DNA from: Serratia sarumanii
GTDB taxonomy: Bacteria; Pseudomonadota; Gammaproteobacteria; Enterobacterales; Enterobacteriaceae
Direction of reading: 5' to 3'
Assembly (NCBI RefSeq): GCF_029962605.1
Contig: NZ_CP124750.1
Location: 2,418,001-2,482,000, forward strand
Length of the DNA: 64,000 bases
Position numbers and translations under genes: made by a program. Below the pieces are notes generated by a model, which saw only the letters and a list, made by a program, of their open reading frames with translations, did no database searches and had not been told where the DNA came from. Below, in pieces: positions 18,786-27,527 of this stretch (position 1 is its first letter; every line of letters starts with the position of its first letter).

Positions 18786-21101
18786 TCAGCCTGCGGCGAA
18801 TAGCCGCTGCTGCCAATAGGCCAGTTGCGTCAATGTCATGGGCTCGGCGGCAATGATTGCGTGATTTTCCAGGGCGATTTCGCGTGCGCGTTGCAATGGC
18901 TCGGCGCTGAGGCGCTGCACGCTTTGCCGCAGCGCCTGTTGCGTTTGCGCCAGCTCGTTTGCGCCCACGTGCGCCAGCTCATGACGCATTTGCAGTAAGA
19001 ATTCGTCGGTTAACTGCCGCAGCTGTTCAACGTTGAACGTTGGGGATTGCAGCGCGAACAGCAGGCCTTCGGCATCGGCGCAGCGGTGGAAGGCGCATTG
19101 CACCACGTAGCCCACGTTGCGATCCACGCGCAACCGCTGAAAATAGCGCGGCGCGTAAAGCTGGGCCAGCACGCGCAGCGCCCAACGGCCTTCGGCTTCG
19201 CCGTTCGGCAGCGGGTAAAACTGCAGCAAGGCGTGTTCGGCGCCGCTTTCCGTCAGCGTGACGGGGCGATGATGCTGATATATCGGCAGCGGCGGCTCGG
19301 CGGCCACGGGATAGGGGAAGTCGTACAGCAGGTGCGACAGCTGCCGTTTTAACTCGCCATCGCCGCCGGCTAAGGTGGCATGCCACTGCACCGCTGTTGC
19401 TGTCGGCGCGCTGAGCGCTGCGGGCAATTGGGCCAGCAGGCGACGAATGGCGATGTCGTTTTGCTCTTGCAACTGCGTATGGCGCAGGTTTCTCGCCGCC
19501 TCGTTGAGAATGGCCGACGGCAACGCCGCCAGCGCCCGGTTCACCTCGCTCAGCCCGTGGCAAAGCAGCGCGGGGCTGCCCGCCAGCTGCAGCAGCCACG
19601 CACCCTGGTGGCGTTCGAAGCTTAAATGTCCTTCCCGATGCGCCAGTTCGGCCGCCCCGGCGCGCAGCGCCGCCTGTAAGCCGTAGGCCTGTGCATCACT
19701 GAAGGGGCTGGACGGCGTCGGCCGCAGCAGCAGCACCGGCTGCGCTTCGTCGGGGCGCAGATGCCGCAGCGGCGCCAGGCCGGCAGGCAATGTCGGGGGC
19801 GGCAGCGCCGCCGAGGAGGAGAAAAAGCGGAAGGGTTCAGCCGTAGCCGTCAGCGCGGCGCCGGCGAAGGGGCCAAGCGCTAGCGGCAGCCCTTGAATTT
19901 CACGGGTTTCACCGCCGCCTTCGGGCCGCACGGCCAGGCGACGGCGCGGCGCGCTAATCAACGCCGCAATATGCCGTGGCCAATCGTCGTTCGGCTCCGC
20001 CGGCGGCAGCCCAAACGCTCTGGCACGCAGCTGGTCGAGCGGTGCCAAACGGTGGAAATCGCGATTTGCCAGCCGCTCGTAATGCGCAAGCTGGGCCGGT
20101 GTCAGCACCTGCAGCGCCTGCAGCCACGCCAGCAGGGCGCTTTCGATGCAGGCAGCCTCAGCGGCTGAACCGTGATTGACGGTAAAGGTAAAACTCAGCA
20201 GCGCGTTGTTCTCGCTGCAGCGCGAATAATCGAGCCGAACCGCATCGCACCACGCCTGAGCGCGCAGCCGGGCCAGCAGCCCGCCGGGGGCTTCGTCCAG
20301 CAGCATGCGCTCCAGCCGCCGCAGCCAGCCGCGCGAATGGGAGCGCGGCAGGGCAAACACCAGTCTCAGCTGCGGCGTGCCGGGCAGCGTCAGGGTGTAA
20401 TCTTCCGCAGCGGTCAGCGGCGGTGAGCTCTCGTGCGGTGAGCCGTTGCCCGCCGGCAGCCGGCTGCCGTAGCGCTGGGCCAGCGCATGCAGCTGGGCCA
20501 GCGATTGCGGGCCTTGCAGCCACAGCGTCAGGTTTGGCGCGCGAAAATAGCGCTGATGAAACTGCCGCAGCGCCAGCTGCAACGCGGAAATATCGCTGCC
20601 GAAGGCGGCGCGGCTGCCGATATGAAAGCGATGCATTGCGTCAAGGCCGCTGAACATCTGCCGCTGCGCGGCTTCGCAGCGGGTTTCCACATCGGCGCGC
20701 AGCAGGCGATATTCAGCGTCGATGACCTCAATCTCCTGAGCGATCGCCTCGGACGCCAGCTGCGGGGCGGCGAGCATATCGCTCAGCCGCGCCAGCCCCG
20801 GCGCCAAATGGTCTGCGCTTACTTCGAAGAAGAAGGCGGTTTGCGTGGCTTGGGTGGTGGCGTTCAGCCGGCCTCCCACCGAGGCGACCCAGGCCATCAG
20901 ACCATCTTGCGCGCCGTAGTTCGCGCTGCCGCGAAACAACATATGCTCCAGCAGATGCGCCAGGCCCGGCCAGGCGGTGGGCGCCTGAAAACTGCCCGCT
21001 TCAATGCGCACCAGCGCGGCGGCGCTAGCGGCGGCAGGATCGCTTATCGCCTTGACGGCCAAACCGTTGTCGAGCTGCCAGGAAGCGCCGGCGAGTGCCA
21101 T
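18786..21101 (-). CDS. pqqF: PqqF, M16-family zinc peptidase
   Basis: 771-residue insulinase-like protease thought to cut the crosslinked Glu-Tyr out of PqqA. The inverted zinc motif HLLEH is at residues 49-53 (H49, E52, H53), with the third ligand region EIEVIDAEYR downstream. Length matches Klebsiella PqqF (about 760). The start MALAGASWQL at 21101 is chosen; it lies 2 nt after the pqqE stop (TGACGATG), giving translational coupling. Upstream in-frame sequence is the pqqE shadow. Last gene of the pqq operon. Confidence 0.93.
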   Translation of the reverse strand: MALAGASWQLDNGLAVKAISDPAAASAAALVRIEAGSFQAPTAWPGLAHLLEHMLFRGSANYGAQDGLMAWVASVGGRLNATTQATQTAFFFEVSADHLAPGLARLSDMLAAPQLASEAIAQEIEVIDAEYRLLRADVETRCEAAQRQMFSGLDAMHRFHIGSRAAFGSDISALQLALRQFHQRYFRAPNLTLWLQGPQSLAQLHALAQRYGSRLPAGNGSPHESSPPLTAAEDYTLTLPGTPQLRLVFALPRSHSRGWLRRLERMLLDEAPGGLLARLRAQAWCDAVRLDYSRCSENNALLSFTFTVNHGSAAEAACIESALLAWLQALQVLTPAQLAHYERLANRDFHRLAPLDQLRARAFGLPPAEPNDDWPRHIAALISAPRRRLAVRPEGGGETREIQGLPLALGPFAGAALTATAEPFRFFSSSAALPPPTLPAGLAPLRHLRPDEAQPVLLLRPTPSSPFSDAQAYGLQAALRAGAAELAHREGHLSFERHQGAWLLQLAGSPALLCHGLSEVNRALAALPSAILNEAARNLRHTQLQEQNDIAIRRLLAQLPAALSAPTATAVQWHATLAGGDGELKRQLSHLLYDFPYPVAAEPPLPIYQHHRPVTLTESGAEHALLQFYPLPNGEAEGRWALRVLAQLYAPRYFQRLRVDRNVGYVVQCAFHRCADAEGLLFALQSPTFNVEQLRQLTDEFLLQMRHELAHVGANELAQTQQALRQSVQRLSAEPLQRAREIALENHAIIAAEPMTLTQLAYWQQRLFAAG

Positions 21102-21103
21102 CG

Positions 21104-22240
21104 TCAACCCTTGAAAATCAGACGAGAGTTGGTTTGATTGCGAAAACGCAGCTGATCGATACCGATCTGCGAGCGATTCGCCGCTTCCCGCGCCGCCAGA
21201 ATGGTGCCGTGGTGGGGCGATTTGCCGCACACCGGGTCGGCGTTGTCGGCGTTGCCGGTCAGCATGAACGCCTGGCAGCGGCAGCCGCCGTAGTCTTGCT
21301 CTTTCTCCGAGCAGGAACGGCACGGCTCCGGCATCCAGTCATAGCCGCGATAGCGGTTAAACCCGAACGAGTGGTACCAGATATGCTGCAGATCGTGCTC
21401 CAGCACCGACGGGAAGGCGATCGGTAACTGACGGGCGCTGTGACAGGGTAACGCCATGCCTTCCGGCGTCACGCTCATGAAGATGGCGCCCCAGCCGCCC
21501 ATGCAGCCTTTGGGGCGCTCCTCGTAGTAGTCCGGCGTGACGAACAGCAGGTTGGCCAGCTTGCCGTCGGTGACCATGCGTTCGCGGTAGCGTTTCACCA
21601 CCGCTTCCGCGTCGGCGATCTGCTCGCGGGTCGGCAGCAGGCCCTCGCGGTTGAGGTGCGCCCAGCCGTAGAACTGGCAGGTCGCCAGCTCGACGTCGTC
21701 GGCGTCCAGCTGGATCGCCAGTTCGATAATGCGGTCGATCTGGCCGATATTATGGCGATGCAGCACGAAGTTGAGCACCATCGGATAGCCGAGCGCCTTG
21801 ACCGCCTTAGCCATGGCCAGCTTCTGCTGAAACGCCTTGGCGGAGCCCGCCAGCGCGGCGTTCAGCGTTTCATCGCTGGCCTGAAAACTGATCTGGATAT
21901 GATCCAGCCCGGCGTCGGCGAAGGTCTGCAGCTTCTTCTCGGTCAGGCCGATGCCGGAGGTGATCAGGTTGGTGTAAAAGCCGAGCGCGCGCGCGGCGGC
22001 GATCAGCTCGGGCAGGTCTTTACGCACCAGCGGCTCGCCGCCGGAAAAACCGAGCTGCACACTGCCCATCGCCCGCGCCTGGCGAAACACCTCGATCCAC
22101 TGCGCGGTGGTCAGCTCTTTTTCCTGCGCGGCGAAATCGAGCGGGTTGGAGCAATACGGACACTGCAGCGGGCAGCGGTAGGTCAGCTCCGCCAGCAGCC
22201 AGAGCGGCGGGTTCACCGCCGGCGCGCGAGCTTCAGTCAC
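21104..22240 (-). CDS. pqqE: PqqE, radical SAM PqqA peptide cyclase
   Basis: 378 residues. It forms the C-C bond between Glu and Tyr of PqqA using a radical SAM cluster: CPLQCPYC with Cys 23, 27 and 30. The SPASM extension with auxiliary cluster ligands is at the C-terminus ([45 protein letters not shown]). It overlaps pqqD by 8 nt, and PqqD is its peptide chaperone. Confidence 0.97.
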   Translation of the reverse strand: MTEARAPAVNPPLWLLAELTYRCPLQCPYCSNPLDFAAQEKELTTAQWIEVFRQARAMGSVQLGFSGGEPLVRKDLPELIAAARALGFYTNLITSGIGLTEKKLQTFADAGLDHIQISFQASDETLNAALAGSAKAFQQKLAMAKAVKALGYPMVLNFVLHRHNIGQIDRIIELAIQLDADDVELATCQFYGWAHLNREGLLPTREQIADAEAVVKRYRERMVTDGKLANLLFVTPDYYEERPKGCMGGWGAIFMSVTPEGMALPCHSARQLPIAFPSVLEHDLQHIWYHSFGFNRYRGYDWMPEPCRSCSEKEQDYGGCRCQAFMLTGNADNADPVCGKSPHHGTILAAREAANRSQIGIDQLRFRNQTNSRLIFKG

Positions 22241-22511
22241 GGAAGGTCACCCATTTTTGTTCGTAGGCGCGCTGGAAAAACTCCAGCACGTCTTCCGCCA
22301 GCCCTTCGGCGCCGGGGAAGCGGGCGTTCAACTGGGCGATGATGCCGTTCAGCGTGGTGTGGCCGTCGACCAGCTGCAAGATGGCGGCGGCGCTGTCGTT
22401 CAGCTTGGCCATGCCTTCCGGGTAGAGGATCACGTGGCTGTTTTGCACTTGCTCCCATTGCAGGCGGTAGCCGCGACGGAAGACGGGGGTGTGTTCAGGG
22501 TTCAGCGTCAT
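22233..22511 (-). CDS. pqqD: PqqD, PqqA-binding chaperone
   Basis: 92 residues starting [20 protein letters not shown]; RiPP-recognition winged-helix protein that presents PqqA to Pqq[23 protein letters not shown] is the family core. The ATG shares its first base with the pqqC stop (TAATG), so the genes are coupled. Confidence 0.96.
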   Translation of the reverse strand: MTLNPEHTPVFRRGYRLQWEQVQNSHVILYPEGMAKLNDSAAAILQLVDGHTTLNGIIAQLNARFPGAEGLAEDVLEFFQRAYEQKWVTFRD

Positions 22512-23266
22512 TACACCAGCCTCTGGTTGTGCCATACCCGCGCGGTGGTCACGCTGTGGTAAGGCGGGCGGTTCAGGGTATAGGCCATGCTCATGGCGTC
22601 CAGCATGCTCCACAGAATGTCCAGCTTGAACTGCAGGATCTCCAGCATGCGCTGCTGTTTTTCTACGGTGTCGCAATAGTCCAGCGCCAGCGCCAGGCCG
22701 TGTTCCACATCGCGGTTGGCCTGGCCGAGGCGGCTGCGGAAATAGTCGTAGCCGGCGGCGTCGATCCACGGGTAGTGCTGCGGCCAGCTGTCGAGGCGCG
22801 ATTGGTGGATTTGCGGCGCGAACAGTTCGGTCAGCGAGCTGCAGGCCGCTTCCTGCCAGCAGGCGCGGCGCGTGAAATTGACGTAGGCGTCCACCGCGAA
22901 GCGCACGCCCGGCAGCACCAATTCTTCAGAGAGCAGGGCGTCGCGCTGCAGCCCGACGGCTTCGCCCAGGCGCAGCCAGGCTTCGATGCCGCCTTCACTG
23001 CCGCCGTAGCCATCGTGATCCAGGATGCGCTGCACCCATTTGCGGCGGGTTTCCGGCTGTGGGCAGTTGGCCATGATCGCCGCGTCTTTGATCGGAATGC
23101 TGGTCTGGTAGTAGAACCGGTTGGCCACCCAGCCCTGGATCTGTTCGCGGGTCGCTTCGCCGTTGTGCATCGCGATGTGGTACGGGTGGTGAATATGGTA
23201 ATAAGCGCCTTTGGCGCGCAGCGCCGCTTCAAATACCGGCGGAGTCAGGGGCAGTGGTTGCGTCAT
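22511..23266 (-). CDS. pqqC: PqqC, pyrroloquinoline-quinone synthase
   Basis: 251 residues, exactly the usual length. Catalyses the final ring closure and eight-electron oxidation with oxygen. Family blocks [35 protein letters not shown] and [13 protein letters not shown] contain the active-site His, Arg and Tyr residues. It starts 9 nt after the pqqB stop. Confidence 0.97.
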   Translation of the reverse strand: MTQPLPLTPPVFEAALRAKGAYYHIHHPYHIAMHNGEATREQIQGWVANRFYYQTSIPIKDAAIMANCPQPETRRKWVQRILDHDGYGGSEGGIEAWLRLGEAVGLQRDALLSEELVLPGVRFAVDAYVNFTRRACWQEAACSSLTELFAPQIHQSRLDSWPQHYPWIDAAGYDYFRSRLGQANRDVEHGLALALDYCDTVEKQQRMLEILQFKLDILWSMLDAMSMAYTLNRPPYHSVTTARVWHNQRLV

Positions 23267-23275
23267 GGCGGTTCC

Positions 23276-24187
23276 CTACAGTTCGATATTCATGCCGTCC
23301 CAGCTCACTTCAATGCCGGCGGCGGTCAGGCTTTGCCGCTCTACCGAGTCTTCATTGAGGATAGGGTTGGTATTGTTAATGTGGATCAGGATTTTGCGCC
23401 TGGCGGGCAAGGTGGCGAGCAGGGCCGCCAGCCCGTGTTCTTCCGCCAGCGCCAGATGCCCCATGTCCTTGCCGGTATTGCGGCCCACGCCGGCGTTGGC
23501 CAGCTCGTTGTCGCGCCACAGCGTGCCGTCGATCAGCAGGCAGTCCGCGCGGCGCAGCCACGGCAGCAGCGCCTCGTCCGGCTCACCCAGGCCCGGCGCG
23601 TACAGCAGCCCGACCCCGCGCGCGGTATCTTCGATAAACAGCGCCACGTTGTGGCCCGGCAGCGGGCGATCGCGGAACGGCGAATAGGGCGGCGCGTTGC
23701 TGAGCAGCGGAATGGCGGTAAAGCGCACGTTCGGGCAGACCATCGTGCGGAACGGCTCGCCGGGCGTCAGCGGGTGGTGAATCAGGCCGCCGTTCCAGTG
23801 TGAGAGCATGGGAAACACCGGGAAACCGGTGCTGAGATCGTCATGCACTTCAGGGGTGCACCAGACGTGATGCGGGCAGCCCTCGCGCAAATTGAGCAAG
23901 CCCGCGCTGTGATCGATCTGGCTGTCGGTCAACACGATCGCGCCGATGCCGGTGCCGCGCAGCACCTCGGGATTATTCAATTCGGGCGAGGCCAGCAACT
24001 GATGGCAAATGTCCGGGGAAACGTTGCACAGCACCCAGTTTTTACCGTCGTCGCTGACGGCGATGGAGGACTGCGTGCGGCGCGTGGCGCTGATGCTGTG
24101 GTCGCGAACGCCCCGACAGTTGTCGCAGTTGCAATTCCACTGGGGAAAGCCGCCGCCCGCCGCCGAGCCGAGAACTTTTATCTGCAT
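23276..24187 (-). CDS. pqqB: PqqB, metallo-beta-lactamase-fold hydroxylase
   Basis: 303 residues. [20 protein letters not shown] opens the protein with its Cys-rich zinc motif (NCNCDNC), followed by [19 protein letters not shown], the diverged MBL site in which DHSAG replaces HxHxDH. Thought to hydroxylate the PqqA-derived Tyr ring before PqqC. Preceded by the small pqqA gene and a hairpin between them. Confidence 0.96.
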   Translation of the reverse strand: MQIKVLGSAAGGGFPQWNCNCDNCRGVRDHSISATRRTQSSIAVSDDGKNWVLCNVSPDICHQLLASPELNNPEVLRGTGIGAIVLTDSQIDHSAGLLNLREGCPHHVWCTPEVHDDLSTGFPVFPMLSHWNGGLIHHPLTPGEPFRTMVCPNVRFTAIPLLSNAPPYSPFRDRPLPGHNVALFIEDTARGVGLLYAPGLGEPDEALLPWLRRADCLLIDGTLWRDNELANAGVGRNTGKDMGHLALAEEHGLAALLATLPARRKILIHINNTNPILNEDSVERQSLTAAGIEVSWDGMNIEL

Positions 24188-24214
24188 GTCTAAACCAGAA
24201 AAGAAGGAAAGAAA

Positions 24215-24235
24215 TGCCCGCGCGAAAGGCGGGCA
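24215..24235 (-). terminator. attenuator hairpin between pqqA and pqqB
   Basis: On the minus strand TGCCCGC and GCGGGCA form a perfect 7-bp stem around 7 nt, followed by TTTCTTT. A partial terminator here would make the pqqA message far more abundant than pqqB-F, as expected for a substrate peptide. Confidence 0.75.
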
Positions 24236-24244
24236 GACGGGCGA

Positions 24245-24322
24245 TTAACGGTTGGAAATGTACAGCGTCACTTCCAGCCCCAGACGCAGATCAACAAACT
24301 CAGGTTTAGTCCAGGTAGTCAT
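24245..24322 (-). CDS. pqqA: PqqA precursor peptide
   Basis: 25-residue peptide starting MTTWTKPEFVDLRLGLEVTL and ending YISNR. Glu17 and Tyr21 (spacing E-x3-Y) are the residues joined and oxidised into PQQ. An AAAGGAG site lies 7-8 nt ahead of the ATG. It is the substrate of the proteins encoded downstream. Confidence 0.97.
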   Translation of the reverse strand: MTTWTKPEFVDLRLGLEVTLYISNR

Positions 24323-24403
24323 AGCGGTGCTCCTTTGCATGCATCGTAATAAGTCGAACCCAATGAGAAACGTTCGCATTCGGCCGGCCCAATGTTGGCG
24401 AAA

Positions 24404-24419
24404 TGTGACGGAGATCGCA
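24404..24419. promoter_or_regulatory. candidate CRP site between pqqA and the dipeptidase gene
   Basis: TGTGA-CGGAGA-TCGCA differs from TGTGA-N6-TCACA by one base and is flanked by AAA on its left. It lies 82 bp before pqqA, 21 bp beyond the dipeptidase stop. Catabolite control of PQQ synthesis would make sense with PQQ-dependent sugar dehydrogenases. Confidence 0.5.
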
Positions 24420-24439
24420 ACCTTTAAAGCGTAACCGGG

Positions 24440-25489
24440 TTATTCACCCCAGGCGGCGGTGAGCGCGTTCAGCCAGTTGCGCCAGGTCAGCTTCTCCAGC
24501 AACCGGTTATCGAACCCGGCCTGCGCCAGCGCTTGCGTCAGGCGCGGCAGGCCAGCGGCGTCCTCCAGCGGTTGCGGTACGTTGACCCCGTCAAAATCAG
24601 AGCCAAATCCCACGCGATCTTCACCAAGTTTAGCGATCAAATACTCAACGTGTTTAACAATTTCTGTTAAGCCGGTTGTTGCACTGTCACGTTTACCGTC
24701 CGCACGCAGGAAGGCGGTGCCGAAATTGACGCCGACCATCCCGCCGCTCTGGGCGATGGCGCCCAGCTGTGCGTCGGTCAGGTTGCGCGGCTGGGGGCAG
24801 AGGGCGTGGGCGTTGGAGTGGGTGGCGACCAGCGGCGCGTTGCTCAGCGCGGCGGTTTGCCAGAAGGTTTTCTCGTTCATGTGCGAGACGTCGATCATGA
24901 TGCGGCGGCGGTTGCAGGCGCGGATCAGCGCCTCGCCGGCCGGCGTCAGGCCGGGGCCGGTATCGGGTGAGCCCGGGAACGGCCCGCTGACGCCGGTGCC
25001 GAAGGCGTTCGGCAGATTCCAGAATGGCCCGATGCTGCGCACGCCCAGCCGGTAGAAGGCCTCCAGCTGCGTCAGCTCCGCGTCGATCATGCCGGCGCCT
25101 TCGATATGCAGCACCGCGGCAATTTGCCGGTTGAGGCGGCACTGTTCTATCTCGGTGGCGGTGCGGCAGATGCGCAGCCGCCCCTGAGAAGCCTGTTCCA
25201 ACTGCTGCAGGATGGCGATCTGCCGTTCGGCGATCGCCAGCGGATCGAAGGTGGCCTGCGCCTCGTCCTGCGTTTGGTTGCGCATCTGGGCGATATAGCT
25301 GACCGGGGGAATAAATACCGCGAACAGTCCGCCGAAAAATCCGCCGCGCCGCATGCGGGAGAAATCGAGGTGGCCCGGCGTGACGCGGGAATAGAAGGCG
25401 GCGGCTGGATCGTCGTCGTGCTGCAGCCACAGGTTGAGCAGCAGGTCGTTATGGCCGTCGAATACCGGCCAGAGAGGGGGAAGCGTCAT
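24440..25489 (-). CDS. M19 membrane/renal-type dipeptidase
   Basis: 349-residue binuclear zinc dipeptidase. The first ligands are in PVFDGHNDLLLNLW (His13 and Asp15), the bridging Glu in VLHIEGAGMI, a His in MIDVSHMNEKTFW and another in VATHSNAHALCPQPRN; VGFGSDFDGV closes the site. It lies upstream of pqqA on the same strand. A dipeptidase here might help degrade the PqqF product, but transcription linkage is only suggested by order; most PQQ operons do not name it. Confidence 0.9.
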   Translation of the reverse strand: MTLPPLWPVFDGHNDLLLNLWLQHDDDPAAAFYSRVTPGHLDFSRMRRGGFFGGLFAVFIPPVSYIAQMRNQTQDEAQATFDPLAIAERQIAILQQLEQASQGRLRICRTATEIEQCRLNRQIAAVLHIEGAGMIDAELTQLEAFYRLGVRSIGPFWNLPNAFGTGVSGPFPGSPDTGPGLTPAGEALIRACNRRRIMIDVSHMNEKTFWQTAALSNAPLVATHSNAHALCPQPRNLTDAQLGAIAQSGGMVGVNFGTAFLRADGKRDSATTGLTEIVKHVEYLIAKLGEDRVGFGSDFDGVNVPQPLEDAAGLPRLTQALAQAGFDNRLLEKLTWRNWLNALTAAWGE

Positions 25490-25902
25490 GAGCGTTTCAC
25501 TGAGTCAGGCATCGTGAACGCTATGTTCTCCCATCGCGCGAGGGGGAACAACCCCCCGCAGCGGGGAGATTCTGAATGCAGTGGACATACGGAGATTAAC
25601 CTGAACGAAATTATTTTCGGCCAGTGGCCAAGGAAGTTTAAACGTGCGAATCAGCGTTGATTAGGCCAATTAAATTGATGATTCTGTAATATTTTAGACA
25701 TTGATTCTTGAATCAAATTTTATTTATGGCAATATCGTCATCGCGTGTGTGTTGGGCGCGATTCCTACCCTAACTAACTGTTTTAAAATGAATTTATCCA
25801 CCATCAATATAATAACTGTTAGTTATTTTTAATGTGATAATTAAATGTTCACAGTGTATTAAGCGTTGTTCCTTGCTTCATTTTTATACCGAAGGATTTT
25901 TC
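25490..25902. other. 413-bp divergent gap, nothing clear
   Basis: AT-rich sequence between the dipeptidase and lipoprotein starts. I see no gene or strong operator; the ribosome site of the lipoprotein (GAAGGA) lies at the right end. Confidence 0.5.
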
Positions 25903-26373
25903 ATGACCAAAAGACTACTCCTCTGCGCCTCACTGGCGAGCGCATTATTGTTAAGCGGGTGTGCAAGCATCCCCCTCGCAACAGATCAAGAATCAGCGCA
26001 CGCTAAAAGCTTCCCGGCGCTGGATGAAAACAAAGCGGGCCTCTATATTTATCGTGACAGCTTTGTCGGCAAGGCGCTGAAGAAAGATGTTTATCTTGAC
26101 GGCAAATGCGTGGGGAAGACCGCGGATAAAACGTTTTTCTATACCCAGGTTGACGGCGGACAACAGCATAAAATCTCTACCGAATCTGAATTTTCTCCTA
26201 ACGATCTTTCCATCTATACCGAAGCGGGGAAGAATTACTTCGTAAGACAATACATTAAGATGGGTGTATTCGTCGGTGGTGCCGGTCTGAGTCAATCGAC
26301 AGAAGACGAAGGCAAACGTGTTATTTCTAAAGCTGCGGTAAAACTTGCCAAGGGCGGCCATTGCGATAACTAA
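25903..26373 (+). CDS. DUF2846-like lipoprotein
   Basis: 156-residue precursor with a lipoprotein signal MTKRLLLCASLASALLLSGC (lipobox LSGC, Cys20). The mature part has KAGLYIYRDSFVGKALKKDV, GKCVGKTADKTFFYTQV and GQQHKISTESEFS, typical of DUF2846 envelope lipoproteins of unknown function. The start at 25903 has GAAGGA about 7 nt upstream; the longer frame begins in poor sequence. Followed by a strong terminator. The residue after Cys is Ala, so outer-membrane sorting is expected. Confidence 0.85.
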   Translation: MTKRLLLCASLASALLLSGCASIPLATDQESAHAKSFPALDENKAGLYIYRDSFVGKALKKDVYLDGKCVGKTADKTFFYTQVDGGQQHKISTESEFSPNDLSIYTEAGKNYFVRQYIKMGVFVGGAGLSQSTEDEGKRVISKAAVKLAKGGHCDN

Positions 26374-26460
26374 TGCGCAGTGACCGTGGAGTTTCAGGGA
26401 TATTCCTCCTGAAATTCCCATTATCTGTTTAAACCTTCGCTGTTTACTTTACGATTATGA

Positions 26461-26488
26461 ACGGAGTGACGATGTCACTCCGTTTTTC
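26461..26488 (+). terminator. strong terminator after the lipoprotein gene
   Basis: ACGGAGTGAC-GAT-GTCACTCCGT is a perfect 10-bp stem with a 3-nt loop, followed by TTTTC. The same palindrome contains a perfect matS site. Confidence 0.9.
26466..26478. other. matS site (MatP binding), first of three
   Basis: GTGACGATGTCAC fits the matS consensus GTGACRNYGTCAC exactly. MatP bound here organises the Ter macrodomain. It coincides with the stem of the lipoprotein terminator, so one palindrome could serve both as DNA site and RNA hairpin. Confidence 0.85.
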
Positions 26489-26489
26489 T

Positions 26490-27386
26490 TTAACGACAAA
26501 CGCCCAACACCAATTGCCGCAGCCAGCGGTGATCCGCCTCGGCGTCCAGGCGCGGGTGCCACATTTGCGACACGGTGATAGGCGGCGTTTTCACCGGCAG
26601 CTCGAAGACGCGCAGCGGGCCGTCGGCCGGTTGAGCGTGCAGGAAGGAGGCGGGCAACAGCGCCAGCAGATTCGAGGCCTGCGCCACCGCCAGCGCGGCC
26701 GGAAAACTCGGCACCACGGCGGCAATCTGGCGCGTCAGCCCCAGCTCCGCCAGCGCGGCGTCTACCGGCCCGAGAATGCGCCCGCTGCGCGAGGCCACCA
26801 CGTGGCCGCAGGCGGCGTAGTCGGCGGCGCCGATCTCCGGCTGCTGCGCAAGCGGGTGCGAGGTTCTCATCACGCCGACGAAGCGATCGCGAAACAGCGC
26901 CTGCAGGCGGATTTCCGGGCCCATGTCACCCAGCACGCCTATCTCCAGATCGACCAGCCCTTCACGCAGCGGGCGGTCGCTTTTCTCCGGCTTGGGCGCA
27001 AAGCGCAGCCGCACCCGCGGCGCCTGTTCGGCAGCGGCGGCGATCAGCGCCGGGCCGAAGGCTTCGACGAAGCCGTCGTTGGCGCGCAGCGTGAAGGTAC
27101 GATCCAGTTCGGCGGGATCTAATGCTCCCTGCGCCGGGCGCAGCAGCGCACGGGCTTCAAATGCCGTATTTCGCGTCCGCTCGCGCAGCGTTTCGGCATA
27201 GGGCGTAAGCACCATATGACGGCCGGCGCGCACGAGCAGGGGATCTCCGGTGGCCGCGCGCAGCCGGTTGAGGGTGCGGCTCATCGCCGAAGCGCTTAAA
27301 CCGAGACGCCGCGCCGCGCCGACGACGCTGCCCGCCGTCAGCAGCGCATCGAGCGCGATCAACAGGTTGAAATCAGGGTCGGTCAT
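26490..27386 (-). CDS. LysR-family regulator
   Basis: 298 residues. Helix-turn-helix at about 8-65 (DFNLLIALDALLTAGSVVGAA, LSASAMSRTLNRLRAATGDPLLVRAGR); the remainder is a periplasmic-binding-like effector domain. It reads away from the convergent lipoprotein gene and lies downstream of the ddc terminator, so it is probably transcribed alone. Target and ligand unknown; LysR genes of this subgroup (VRAGRHMVLTPYA) often control drug or aromatic metabolism. Confidence 0.9.
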   Translation of the reverse strand: MTDPDFNLLIALDALLTAGSVVGAARRLGLSASAMSRTLNRLRAATGDPLLVRAGRHMVLTPYAETLRERTRNTAFEARALLRPAQGALDPAELDRTFTLRANDGFVEAFGPALIAAAAEQAPRVRLRFAPKPEKSDRPLREGLVDLEIGVLGDMGPEIRLQALFRDRFVGVMRTSHPLAQQPEIGAADYAACGHVVASRSGRILGPVDAALAELGLTRQIAAVVPSFPAALAVAQASNLLALLPASFLHAQPADGPLRVFELPVKTPPITVSQMWHPRLDAEADHRWLRQLVLGVCR

Positions 27387-27481
27387 GCGTGCGTATCCTG
27401 TGGCGCTGGAATGAGAGAAGGCGTTTGATGCAGTATATCAGCGTAAACGCTGCGTCTCCTGCGATCTGATGAGCAATAAAA

Positions 27482-27507
27482 AAGCCGATAACGCAAGTTA
27501 TCGGCTT
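27482..27507 (-). terminator. Rho-independent terminator after ddc
   Basis: A perfect 11-bp stem (AAGCCGATAAC with its complement around a 4-nt loop) is followed on the minus strand by TTTTTTATT. Confidence 0.9.
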
Positions 27508-27527
27508 GAGTGGCACACTGCGCGGCG

